Source: Pseudofabraea citricarpa (lineage: Eukaryota > Ascomycota > Leotiomycetes > Helotiales > Dermateaceae). Taken from it: a stretch of DNA of 64,000 bases. The notes below the pieces were generated by a model. That model was not told where the DNA came from, did no database searches, and saw nothing but the letters and a program-made list of their open reading frames with translations. This document shows positions 21,874 to 32,912 of the stretch, piece after piece (position 1 is the first letter of the stretch; each line of letters begins with the position of its first letter). The DNA lies in assembly GCA_029641185.1 (NCBI GenBank), contig JAPWGK010000006.1, positions 186,001-250,000 on the forward strand, written 5' to 3'. A program made the translations under genes and the position numbers.

Positions 21874-24180
21874 CTAGCCAACCACAACAACACTATGTTT
21901 CCCACCTCCAACACTGACAGTCAAAGTACGCAGGTTCCCCAGACTCCCCTTCTTCCCCCGAGCCAGCTCGCCATCTAACCGCACGACACTCGGAGCGGTG
22001 GCATTTCCAAACGCAGGCAAGACCAGCTCGCCGAACGTGTCGGCGGGCGTCTCGAAATCAAGAACGTAGCTGCTGCCGTTCCGGATCTCCCACGATGCCT
22101 GGTACTTGCCCAGCGACGTCACGAAGCCGCCCTGAGCCGACGTCAGATCGCCGAACTGTGGTGCGAGTTTCCAGTTCTGGCCCGCGGGCGACGTGACGGA
22201 GAGGCCGAGGATGTAGTTTGTCAGGGCTGATGTGGGCTTTTATTTATATCAGTACGATATGGATGCTGGGAAGCAAAAACGGAGGGGGGAAGTGGATGGG
22301 AAAGAAAGAGATGGAAAAAGAAGCAAAATACATACGCCGGCACTCCACCCGTGGGCATGCGATACATAACTCGCGTCGTACCCGTACCCCCTCGAAGAGC
22401 GATAGCCAAAGGTGCCGTTCGACAAGTATCCCTCGATCACGGTGCTGCCCGTCCCGTTCTCGTTCGTTAGATACCAGCCCCAACTGCGGCGGATCAGTTC
22501 GAGTGCTCTCCCGGTCTCGCCGATGGTGAGGTGTCCCTGGATCTCGAACGACGAGATGAACGGGGAGATGTTGCCTGGCAGTTCGGGGGCCACGGCTCCG
22601 ATGGCATTCCAGTTCTTCACCAGGTTGCTGGAGATCTTCTCGGCCGTTGCCGTGTCGTTCGATGGGATGACGCCGTATAGCAATGCCATGCTGTTGGCGT
22701 CCTGCGGGTACAATGTTGTCGAGGTTGCGTTGTCTTTGAATGAGCCGTAGGCTGGCGAGAAGCAGTACTTGTTGATGTTGGATTTGAGCGATTCGGCTTG
22801 TGAGAGCCATGTTGTGTTTAGCTCTGCGGCGCTGCTCTCTCCCGTCCAGGTTGCGAGAGATGCACCGGTGTTGAGTGTGTGATATAGACTGTTGTGTTTA
22901 TGTTAGCTTGTTTTTTATTGGTGGTCTGATAAGCATGTAGATGGGGAAGTACATCATATTTGCCTCGCTGTTGTTAAATCCCTGTTGCCATCGAGCCCAG
23001 TCACGGATCCCGGTCACTTCCAACAAGCCGCTGGATCCAACTTTACCATAGATAAAATCCATGGCTTTGAGATACTTGGCCCAGTTCTGTAGTAGGAAGG
23101 AGGTATCATTGCTGTAGAGTACGTAGTTATACGTCCCTATCATTGTCCACATATGGTAAGTATCTGAGCCCAATTGCAAGAGAGGAGGTCCTGCTTCAGG
23201 GAAAGCTCCCGTGGTGTCATTCTACGGCAAGAGTTAGTCGAGAACAGAATGGAAATCGAAGTGTTGCGTTTGCTCACCTGATAATTATACATGGTCTGTA
23301 ATGCATTCTTGACCGAATCCAACTCGCCAATACTCACGAATGCTGATGGGACAGCAATTCCCATATCTCCTGGCCACACTGCTCGGTCTCTCTTTGCTCC
23401 ATCGACGATAATCGTATCTCCCGGTCCCATGGTTCCATTGTTCGCCCACCCATTGGTCAAAGTCGGAACCTGTCTCCCGGTGTGGACAGGCACGGCATTC
23501 GTCTGCAATGTATATGCACCGCCATACCAAATCTGGTTCAGCATCTCATCGCTACAGTGAAAATAGCCCTGGTAGGCTCTGAGATTAGCCCACGTGGGTG
23601 CAAAGCCAATCTCAAGCGAGATGTCCTGAATCTCGAGACTCGTCGTCGAATCATCTGTGACGAGGAACAAGGTCAAGTAGCGGAATCCGCCTCTCAATAA
23701 GTGATCCGGCATGAGATATGTGTGGTTCGCGCTCCCACTACTGAAATTCCCATAGATGGCTCCGTCTGCTCCGCCTCTAAATGCTCCATTCGACGAATCT
23801 GACCATTCTCCTATCCAGTTCTTGGCTTCGGTAAATGCTAATCCCAAAGCACCTTCACCACCGGTAGTGGAATACTTGACGCTCACGAGTCCACCGACTT
23901 CGATGCCGAAGTCAAAAACGAGCTGGGAGCCGTTTCCCGAAAGCGTAAGTGCTTCTTCTCCTGGGTATTCAGAGATGATCTCACGTGTCTCGATGGAGAG
24001 AACTGATTTGGGAGAGACGGTGCGGGAAGAAGGTGCATAGATATTTGATTCCCAAACTCCAGGAAATGCCGTGTCTGCTGGTCCTGTACATGTTGTATTC
24101 TTCCAGCAATTCTGAGCCAGGGCGATGTGCATGAAAAGTGTAGATATGAAGAGGTAGGTGAGGAAGTTAGGAGATCCCAT
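21874..24180 (-). CDS. Secreted GH78 alpha-L-rhamnosidase-like glycoside hydrolase
   Basis: Four minus-strand exons (24180-23278, 23221-22953, 22888-22336, 22236-21874) encode 695 aa. Residues 1-23 are a signal peptide ending ALA-Q before NCWKN, so it is exported; several N-x-S/T glycosylation sites follow. A beta-sandwich region leads into a six-hairpin catalytic domain with the motif DGAKRDRAVWPGDM at residues 260-273. This stands where classical GH78 enzymes have D-x3-R-x-E-R-x2-W-x-G-D. The family removes terminal L-rhamnose from plant glycosides and pectin. The usual acid Glu is not in the expected place here (see findings). The start is the ATG at 24180; the frame opens further to a TTG. 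The 3' half is clearly more GC-rich than the 5' half. Confidence 0.85.
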
Positions 24181-26954
24181 CTCGTCGGTTGTTATGGCTA
24201 CGGAAATAGCCAATTGGAAGTGAGAGAATTGAAGGATTTAATACTCACAACCACCTAGAGGTCTTGGCTTTTCATATGATACATGATCTAATACTTCTAC
24301 TAAGTGTAGTTGAGTCTCTGCCTTTAGAGATGGGCAACCTTTTAAATTCGGGTAAACATGCACCGAATCTACTCTTTTTCTCCGGTCCCCGCCCTCGTGT
24401 TCCAGAGATCTACAAATGCGGGGAAATGCGATGCAAGTGAAAAATGACGTTCATTTGCAGGTAGAAGGAATAAAGTATTTGAAGTACATGGTTGCACTAG
24501 ATCGCTTGATTAGATGCCGAGATGAAAATTCAGAGGTTGGGCAGGCGTCTGAATACTTTCTTTCCATACCCTCAATAAAAGAGGGCCGTAAAGACAAGGC
24601 GACCTCTTTATGACTGCAATTCTACGTCTTCTATCGCAGTATTGTAAAATTCTTCACGTCTTTTCAGTAATGTGAAGATTTTGAATTCATAGGCAGCAGA
24701 GGCAGAGTTGCCCTGGCTGACACTTTTTACACTTGTATCCACCAGCAACTTTGATTCAAGTATATGATTGCTTTTGATCTCAAAGCACTTACTTTGGTGT
24801 TTATAGGTTTCAAATACCTAGGTTTCAAAGCCTCTGTATGCTTCCCTTGGTCTTGATTAGCTTTTGCCAACATGCTTTCTCCAATTTTGCGAGGGCATTT
24901 ATTAGATGTTCAAATCTTCTTAAAATTTTGCCCTTGAGTCATGAGTTTAAAAATATATTGTCACTTCTCCAACTCAGGTTGCAATACTTCTTTTGTGCAA
25001 CATTGTAGAGCCAGCTTGCACTTGATAGGAATGGTTTACAAGTAGAAGTTCAGCTGGAGACTTGTTGCACAGCCAATATTGAGCCAACATTGTTTCTTTC
25101 TGTTTCTTTCCTTTTCAGTCCAGAACCTTCGATACCAACCAACAGTAACTTTACTGTTTTCTTATGCTGATGAGCAACAACTTATTGCTTACTTCTTACA
25201 ATAAATATAGGTGCATGTGGGAAAGAGAAGCTGGCAACTGTCTGTTCATTACAGCAGAATCGTCTACGACTATCAAAATCGATGAAGGACCAAAGAACTT
25301 TCATATTGGCTTCCCTTTTCTTTCTGGCGTGGTACTATACTCCACAAACGAGCGGACTTCGATAGTACAGCATATTGCCAGCACTCTGGTAATATTATAT
25401 CTGGTACTTTGAATGCAGACACTTTGCAACGCCAAGAAGTTTCCTGAACAAGGAGAGATAGAGGATATAAATAATAGGCGAATCGTCATCTGCTCAATTC
25501 TGAGCTACTGAAACGCAGCCGTCGCCACAAAAGGCTATGGTGAGGGAAGTGGAGATTCAGCCAGCCATCGCCCTAAATGAGGAAATAAGGTTCCCTGACA
25601 GGCGACGCCCAGATGAAACTACACGTGATGCCATCCATCCGTCCATCCATGATCAACGTGGTATTATGGAATAGGCGGCTAATAAGGGAGTGGTGAACGG
25701 ACGGCGGCGGGTGGACGACATTGGGCAGGCTGTCATGTTGATCTAGAAGGCTTTTCGAATCACCCTTTACTGACGGGCGGTAAAATGACAGGCTTGGACA
25801 CTTGATCACCTGCCCAATATCACTCACTCACTCACTCAAGCTTTATGCCGTTCCCCAACAAGAACAGCTGTCGGTGTGTGGATTTCTGTAGGATCTCAGC
25901 TAGATGTTTCTTCTGTATATCTTGGGTAGCACAGCAGAAGAACAATGCTGAAAATGGCGACGGTCGCAGATTTTGTACCCTCGTCCCTGGACAAATTCTT
26001 TGCATGATTGTCCGAAAGAAGTTGCAATCCGACCAGATTCGGAAGAGAAGGAAATTACAGTTATGTAAGCGACATAAGCGCTGGGAATGGAGATGGGGAT
26101 GGGGATGCTAAATAAATCCGTCTAAGTGCTACTGTCGAGACAGCAGAGATTTAAGGTTAGGGTACCGTGTTTGTGAGCTGGTGTTGAATTATGCTGCTGT
26201 TCAGCGTGTTGTTGGCGATTAGATTGATATATTGGTACCTGTGAATGCTTTGCATGTGAGATAGATCGGGATGCATACTTGAAAGCCGCCACCCACCTCA
26301 CGTTATTCGCAGTCACAATCACAATCACAGTCAGGTATTCGCTATCTATCACAGTACACTGTCCAGGCGCTGTTGCTGGCGACTTACAGGCCGTGATTTG
26401 CAGCGACCGTCAGCCATTTCACTGTTGTGCTCGCTCTTAGACAGGGGTAACATTCGGGCACAGGCTAAACCCATTGAGACGGCCCACGCTTGTAGGCTGG
26501 GCTGGTAGGCTTGTAGCCTTGAAGCGACCACCAGCACCAGCACCAGCACCAGCACCAGCACCAGCAACTCCCAAAAGACCCCGTCATTATTGCATACTAC
26601 AGCACAGCACAACACAGCACACCAGCGCAATTCACCAGACCATGCCGGCGCCCTTTGCACCCTTTTGACAGTACCCACGACGGCTTGAACATATCCTTAT
26701 CACTCGCATCATCAGCGCTTTCGCAGCTCCAGATGAGATCACGGCATCACAATCGAATCGAGCATCCGGGGCTAGCAGTTCCTATCGCAGCAAGGGGAGC
26801 ATTCCGTAAAGACAACCTTCTCTCCTCATGAAGGTCAGTGACTTCTCCGAAATAGCCTCGTTCATACTTTGCATGTCTGCGAGACAACCTTCTACTTGCC
26901 TGCCCTCGTGCCCGGCCTTGCATATCCTTGAAGCAGGCCACCCTCCGAGAAACC
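24181..26954. other. Intergenic, divergent promoter region with AT-rich core
   Basis: About 2.8 kb between the minus-strand GH78 gene and the plus-strand Zds gene. 24.6-25.5 kb is AT-rich with no protein-like frame. A GCGGGG sequence on the minus strand at 24387-24392, about 200 bp before the GH78 ATG, fits the CreA consensus SYGGRG, but a single short match proves little. Toward 26950 the DNA is the leader of the Zds gene and includes the CACCAG repeat. Confidence 0.4.
26528..26566. repeat. (CACCAG)n microsatellite
   Basis: About six near-perfect units of CACCAG (ACCAGC register) in the leader region of the Zds-like gene. Confidence 0.9.
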
Positions 26955-29850
26955 ATGATTTGCTTGGACTCGCACCCAGCCCTGGCAGATTCGATCGCTG
27001 ACACTTCTTACCCCCCACAGACTTCATCGAGACCCAGAGAACTAGGTGGGAGTTTTGCGAGCAGGCGTGGTCATGGTGGCCAACTCTCCATCTCGGACAC
27101 CAACCACCACGTAACTGAGGCCATCGGAGACATGTACGGCGACGATGACTTCGATTCCAAACGAGATTCGCGGCCGCTCAGCTATATGAACACCACGATC
27201 CACGAGACTAATGACGACGGCAATTCATACTTCGATAACCTCAAGGGGGCGAGGACCAGACCTCCCGTCTCACCGAACAGTGTAAATGGTGCAAAAGCGA
27301 AATCATCTCCTGCACTCATGTCGGTCCAGAGGAGCGGATCGTTCGACGACCAATCCGGGCCACCGTCACCTTCGCTATCCCTACGAGAACGAAATCCTTC
27401 CGATACAGCAAATCACCAGTTTCCGCTCAATGATATCGACTATGAATCCAACCCAGCAGCGGTGGCGCAAGAGCTCAGCAATTTGCAGGCGCTGAGACGG
27501 ATGTCAATGGATGTGGGAAATACGAGCGATCCGGATCTGCCATCGTTCCAAGGCGTGTCTTTGGTACCGTCGGTAGCCCCTCCAACTGGCGATGAGGATG
27601 AAGACGACCCCTCGAGACTTTTCTGGGTTCCAGCAAAAGTACACCCCGAGTTAGCCCCTATGGAATTCAAGAAGTTCCTCGAAAATCGTGTACAGACAAT
27701 CAAGCGTCGGTCGGGAGAACAAACGGCCTTATCTCCAGAGGGAATAGAACGAAGTGGATCTGGTGGTGGGTTAAGGAGAAAAAAGTCGATGTTGTCGAGA
27801 CAAATTGACAACTCGGGTGGTCGTGGTGCAGTCGGATATAAGGATGGAGCAGAGCAACTGGAAAGGAAGAAGTCTTTGTCCTCAAAACATGCCCCTGATA
27901 TCAAAATTGCGGATTTACAGGAATTGGAAACTCTCGTCCGAGATCCTTCGAAGGCCATGCAGAAATTGACTCTCGATACTGGTAGACAGTCTCCGACTGG
28001 TGAAGCAGGTATAGGAGAGGACATGCCCATACTGCCTACTGCACCTGGAATCGGCTTGAGGAGGTCGACACGGACCACATATAGAAGAGGTAGTCTGAGA
28101 AAGGGAGAGAGGGTTCCCTTCTCAAAACGAGCTGGGTCGATACGAGCGGAGGTCGAGACCGAAGAATCACCAACTTCAGCATCGCCCTCAGAAGGATCTC
28201 CATCTTTTGGCTACCCACTCACCAAAGTCCAATCGGAACCTTCAGCTGCACCAGAGAACTTCTCTCGCCCAAATCGGGGCGGCCGTCGTGGGCCGAACTT
28301 GCAGCAGATTAGTCCTATATCTACCAATTCTGAGAGTATGCTAGATGATGTCTTGGGAAAGTCAACCGAGGAACTTGTTGCACGAGCCACTCGTGATGCA
28401 CCAGATCGCGCTCCTCAGGCAGGCCCGCCATCAAGAAGTAACACCTTCCCCAAAAGTAGCTCAGTTCCACAGATCATCGAAACACCACCCCAGCCTGAGG
28501 ACAACTCGGAGGCAAAACCCAAGGCTCAGTTTCCTGAAAGATCATCTTCACAAACTCCACCCCCTCAGCAGAAGGGGACTGGCATGGAACCCCCCGTGAG
28601 GTCAAATAGACGTCCTACTTTGGACCGCCAAACGTCATCAAATTCTCAGCCAGTACCAAGAGTGCAAAATCAGAATAATTCGCAGACACTGAACGATATG
28701 GCTCAAAAGCCCTCGCCGCTCCTCGGCAATAATGGCAGAACAGACAGTTTAACATTCATTCCAACCCTGGAGGAGAAAGAGAAGAAACCAGAAAAGAAAC
28801 TTAAGAAGGAGAGAGATGATGAGAATTCTGGCTCAAGAAAGACAAGTTGGGGCTGGTTCAAAGGCAGTGATGAGAAGGACAAGAAGGGCAAAAAGAAGGA
28901 AGAAGAACAGAAAGGGAAGAAAGCTGCGGTCGATAAATCGCATGACAACGCGCGCTTGGATGTGCTCCAGGCTTCCATTGAGACAGGATCTTCTCGAGGC
29001 CGTGAAAGTTTGTTGCTGGATCGTGATAGCGTTGACAATAAGTTGCAAGATGAGAGGAAGAAAGATAGCGGCCGCAAATCAAGCGAGACCAAAAAGGAGA
29101 AAGATGGCCTTTTCTCTTCCTTCTTTGGCGGAGGGAAGAAGAAAGCCGAGCGAGATTCTGGTGGAAAGAAGGGCAGCTCGCTTCGTACCCTATCTCCAGA
29201 TCCTCCTCATCGTCAACTGAAGCCTGATATTGACTACAACTGGACACGCTTCTCTATACTTGAGGAGAGAGCCATCTATCGCATGGCTCATATCAAATTG
29301 GCCAATCCCCGACGAGCCTTATACAGTCAAGTTTTGCTCAGCAACTTTATGTACTCATACTTGGCTAAAGTTCAACAAATGCATCCGCATATGCAGGTCC
29401 CCCAATCTGCCCAGCAAAAGAAGGCGGCTGAAGCAGAAAGGAAGCAGAAGGAACAAGAGCAACAGTATCATGAACAGCAGCAACAGCAGCAGCAGCAACG
29501 TCAGGAAGGTGGGGAGCAGTATCGCTATGATTATCACCAGGTAAGTTTCTTTGGTTCATGGCCATAAAATGTACTGACACGTTATACAGGGCATCACGCA
29601 ATATGCTGAGCCGTCATCTCAGAAATCCGATGGCGTTGATTATGTTGACGACTCCCAAATCTATGACCATGACCATCAAAATGATGATTACTCTCACGGT
29701 CAGGGTTCAAATCGCCCACAGTCTCGGCAAGCCCATAATCCAGAAAATGGCTATGGTGACCAGAATGAGCAATATGGTCGACAAGGCAAAGATTATTACT
29801 CATATGGCGGGCAGCGAGACGATGATGACGACGATGACGAAATGTGGTAA
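26955..29850 (+). CDS. Zds1-type cell-cycle / PP2A regulator
   Basis: Two exons, 26955-29540 and 29590-29850, encode 948 aa. Two conserved blocks support the call. One is RLFWVPAKVHPELAPMEF at about residues 222-240. The other is the Zds C-terminal domain at about 749-807 (YNWTRFSILEERAIYRMAH, then LLSNFMYSYL). Between them lie Ser/Pro/Lys-rich disordered sequence and a charged KKEKD region. Yeast Zds1/Zds2 bind the PP2A regulatory subunit Cdc55, controlling mitotic entry and exit and cell polarity. After the domain come a poly-Gln stretch, exon 2, and an acidic tail of Asp residues ending EMW. Start: first in-frame ATG. The next (MYGDDDF, 27133) is possible, but sequence before it (GGQLSISDTNHHVTEAIGD) looks coding. 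Confidence 0.87.
29473..29498 (+). repeat. CAG/CAA run encoding poly-glutamine
   Basis: Mixed CAG and CAA codons give a Gln-rich stretch (EQQQQQQQQRQ) just before the intron of the Zds-like gene. Confidence 0.9.
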
Positions 29851-30780
29851 CCACCTTGCTCCCGCTTTCTTTCTGATGCATACATGATGGAGTAAAGGTG
29901 TTCTTAAATTTGGGATGGCGCGAATTGAAAGGCTTGACTTGAGCCAGGTCGGCAATCGTTCGTTGGAAGCATAGCGTCTGGAGGGGTTCATCTGCTTTCA
30001 TTCGCGGAGTAATTGGCCCATGGAATGGGACCTTACTTAATTGTCATCTGTGGATGCTTCTAGCATACACTTTGTTTATATGTACCATAGATCTGGCTCG
30101 GAAGAGGCAGATATGGAATGGGATTCCTGTAATGTTCATACCAAGCTTTTGGAATTGAACATGGTTTTAGAGTCAAGTTGTATATAAAGTGAAACCTTTG
30201 GAATTCTCTAGTCAGTAAACACATATACCAAGTGCATAATTTTAAACTTACTGCCTACAGTGTTGCCTCGGTAAACTTCCTAAGCTGCCCATCTCTCAGT
30301 GGCAGTTGAACTTGTGACTTGTGTGCTGCAGCTAGAAGCGTGAAACGTGATGACCTATAACCCCACAGACGCTCAGCACAATCACAGTTCGGGTACTTCA
30401 TTGAATGAGTCCATGAATAATCTACTGGTCAATTCGTTTAAATTATAGTTGGGCTTGAGGGGGAACACAGCATTGCAAAGAGATGCCGATATCGGGCTGC
30501 CAATCTACAAAGTACACTTAGTTTGAAAAACATAGTTACGGAAAAGTATCAATTTGTAAAGCCTAAAGCGGCCAGATCAAATACCATCAACTTCGACTTC
30601 TACGACCAAGAAGAATCTGCGGTTATATACAGGACCCCAAGGTGCAACTTCGGACATTGCGAGCACCTTCTCAACTCAACCCGACTAGTGTCGTGACAGG
30701 TTGGTGACTCATCACAAGCCTATAAGGGAGTGAGTCTCACGTCCTAAGTCTTCCAAATCATAATATTCCTTAAACTCACC
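29851..30780. other. Intergenic
   Basis: About 930 bp holding the 3' end of the Zds gene and the promoter of the acetyltransferase gene. No gene seen. Confidence 0.4.
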
Positions 30781-31353
30781 ATGGCGTCTCCATCCGAGTG
30801 GTACAAAGACAACTTTTTGATCTCGACGTCGCCCGCACTACTGCAGCCAGCAGCCATCAATTCGGCCTTCGACAGCGACTTTGTGTACTGGGCCAAGAAA
30901 ACACCCGAGGACCAGCTAAAGAAGCTCCTGTCCAACTCGCTCTGCTTCGGCCTCTACGAACTCCCGACCTCGTCCGCTGAAATCGCCGGTACCTATCGCT
31001 TACTCCTTCCCAAGGGTCTGTGACCGACACGCTGACTGCTCTCAACAGGTCGAGCGGGACCCAGGCAGATTGGTCTAGCGAGGTTGATAACCGACGAGGT
31101 CTCGTTCGCCTACCTGACGGACGTCTATGTCTTGCCGGAGTATCAGGGGAAGGGCTTGGGTGGTTGGCTGATCGAGTGCGTGTCCAAGGAGCTGGATAGC
31201 TGGCCCGACTTGAGGAGAGCCATGCTGATCACCAGCGACCGAGGATCCTTCTACGAGAAGAAGATGGGATTCGCGCTCTTTGAGCAGGGCAAGCATGACT
31301 TGCACGTGTTGTTCAAGAGGGGTCGTGGATCGGTCATGAAGGATCTGAAATAG
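30781..31353 (+). CDS. GNAT-family N-acetyltransferase
   Basis: Two exons, 30781-30988 and 31049-31353, give 170 aa. ATG in the context CACCATGGC. The acetyl-CoA pyrophosphate loop is VLPEYQGKGLGGWLI (Q/R-x2-G-x-G/A type), preceded by the beta strand AYLTDVYV and followed by a C-terminal SFYEKKMGFALFE, as in the GNAT fold. Enzymes of this type move an acetyl group from acetyl-CoA to an amine of a protein or small molecule; substrate unknown. The length is normal for a single-domain GNAT. Confidence 0.87.
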
Positions 31354-31405
31354 ATCTCTTCTCTTTCGTTTAGAAGACATAGTCCTGAACATAGTATATA
31401 AGTAC

Positions 31406-31587
31406 TCTAGAGTTACTAAATGCTTTTGAAAAAACAAAGAAAGGTTGGCGTTCTAATCAGCTCTTGGAAAGCGTGACACTGCGGGTATATTTGGAATATT
31501 GCAGAGGCATCTATCCAGTGAGATTTTTTGCGATCGCCCGAGTTACCATGCTGCCCTGCCCATTGCTAGAGAGCTTCAATTGGGGTT
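31406..31587 (+). repeat. Diverged direct repeat, copy 1
   Basis: Matches 32274-32478 in the same orientation, beginning with TTAGAGTTAC / CTAGAGTTAC and ending at GCTTCAATTG. This copy shows T or A at several places where copy 2 has C or G, for example GGTATATTTGGAATATTGC against GGTATGCTTGGAACATTGC. The bias toward C-to-T and G-to-A transitions is what repeat-induced point mutation leaves. Confidence 0.75.
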
Positions 31588-31589
31588 AA

Positions 31590-31885
31590 GCTATGTTATA
31601 CTCGATCATGTGATATCAGACATCATATCGGAAGAAATACCTATTATCGTGATTTGTATCGTGACTATTACATGTATCATTTAGCCTAGTGAAGTGCAGT
31701 TATAATTGTTGTTTAATACTGTTATACTTAGCAGATTTATATTCAACACAGTTGTATTTAATACAAGTAGGCGGATATAATACAGGTACTGGAGTTCCGT
31801 GTTGCACCTCCGATATAGAGTCTGATATCGCATGGTTGAAGGTTATTTAAATCATATTAAAGGCTATATAACTGTTGCAACACGT
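31590..31885 (+). mobile_element. Decayed terminal-inverted-repeat element (MITE-like), copy A
   Basis: Related in reverse orientation to 40065-40270. Shared blocks include TATTATCGTGATTTGTATC and, after an extra segment of about 100 bp, GTACTGGAGTT...ACCTC.GATATA.AGTCT. The ends are inverted relative to each other (GTGATATCAGA on the left, TCTGATATCGC on the right). There is no coding capacity, so it is probably a non-autonomous DNA element now degraded by transitions. Confidence 0.55.
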
Positions 31886-32273
31886 CGATATTAGAAATCA
31901 CGCGAAATATGTGATGCAGAAGAAAGGCACCTTCAGGGCTAGTGAATGGATATATGATACGCTCCCTTAAAGAGGAATAACACCCACTTAATCAATCATG
32001 TAAGTAGTACGGTCCCTTTGAAGGAATACGGATATCATCCATTTTTTAAACTACTCAACAAGGTATACTATTGAATGCACTGTCTGATAGTTGATTAACC
32101 GGAAAACGCACCGACAATAACATAACCCTGAGAGAAACATGCCTTCAAAGTAATTGATTGTGTTTGATATAGCCGCTTTTAATCTTGTAAACTAATACTT
32201 TTGGCAACGATACTTTTCATAGCGATTATACTTTTCATAATGATGAAGTACTATAGTTATTGACCACCTAGGT

Positions 32274-32478
32274 TCTTTAGAGTTACCAATGCTTGTAAAG
32301 AACAAAAGAAGGTTGAGGAGCTATAAGAGTAAATCAGCTCTAAGCAAGCGGGGCACGTGCGGGTATGCTTGGAACATTGCGGAGACATCGATATCCATCC
32401 AGTGAGGCTTGTGATCCTCCGAGCTGCCACAGTGCCCGCCTTGCCTATTACTAGATGGCTTCAATTGCAGCCTATATC
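32274..32478 (+). repeat. Diverged direct repeat, copy 2
   Basis: Second copy of the 31406-31587 sequence, less AT-shifted. Copy 1 starts about 50 bp after the acetyltransferase stop codon, so this may be a remnant of a duplicated 3' flank. Confidence 0.7.
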
Positions 32479-32779
32479 GAGGTCTTCGGCCGCCAATGTT
32501 TGTCTCTGTACTCATATATAAACTCGACAGAACTTGCGCGTCTCTCAGATCTTTACGATGTTAAACGGCAGCCTAACTTCGTAATGGGTCATGAATTTGT
32601 TTGCAGTGGATAAAAGTATTGTGGCGGCCGGGCTCCACGCAATGCGGTTACGATGTGCGGGCATGCGATCCCGAGCTAAACTTAGGCTTAAGGTTAGCAC
32701 GCAGTAGCCTGTCAGGTATCCATCCATCAGCATCAGCAGGACCAGGAGGGGAGCTCGGCCGCTTCGTCATTTCTCAACC

Positions 32780-32808
32780 TCCACCAACACCACCAACACC
32801 AACACCAC
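32780..32808. repeat. CACCAA-rich simple repeat
   Basis: Imperfect CACCAA units in the presumed leader of the Hse1 gene. Confidence 0.75.
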
Positions 32809-32912
32809 ATCCACAGCATCAGCCTTCGATCATCATCCACACCATCTGCTGGTCTCAACCCGGAACCCCCCCACAAACCCTGACCTCTGCCACTGCACCG
32901 ACTCAGCACAGC

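Larger units (their letters stand above)
31354..32912. other. AT-rich island with decayed repeats, then Hse1 promoter
   Basis: Contains a diverged direct repeat (31406-31587 and 32274-32478) and a decayed inverted-repeat element (31590-31885). From 32.5 kb the base composition returns to normal and a CACCAA-rich leader precedes the Hse1 ATG. The frame at 31499-31684 lies inside the repeats and is not a gene. Confidence 0.6.

Noticed and set aside
31499..31684. 61-codon frame in the AT-rich island
   Set aside because: Lies inside the decayed repeats and has no protein-like features.
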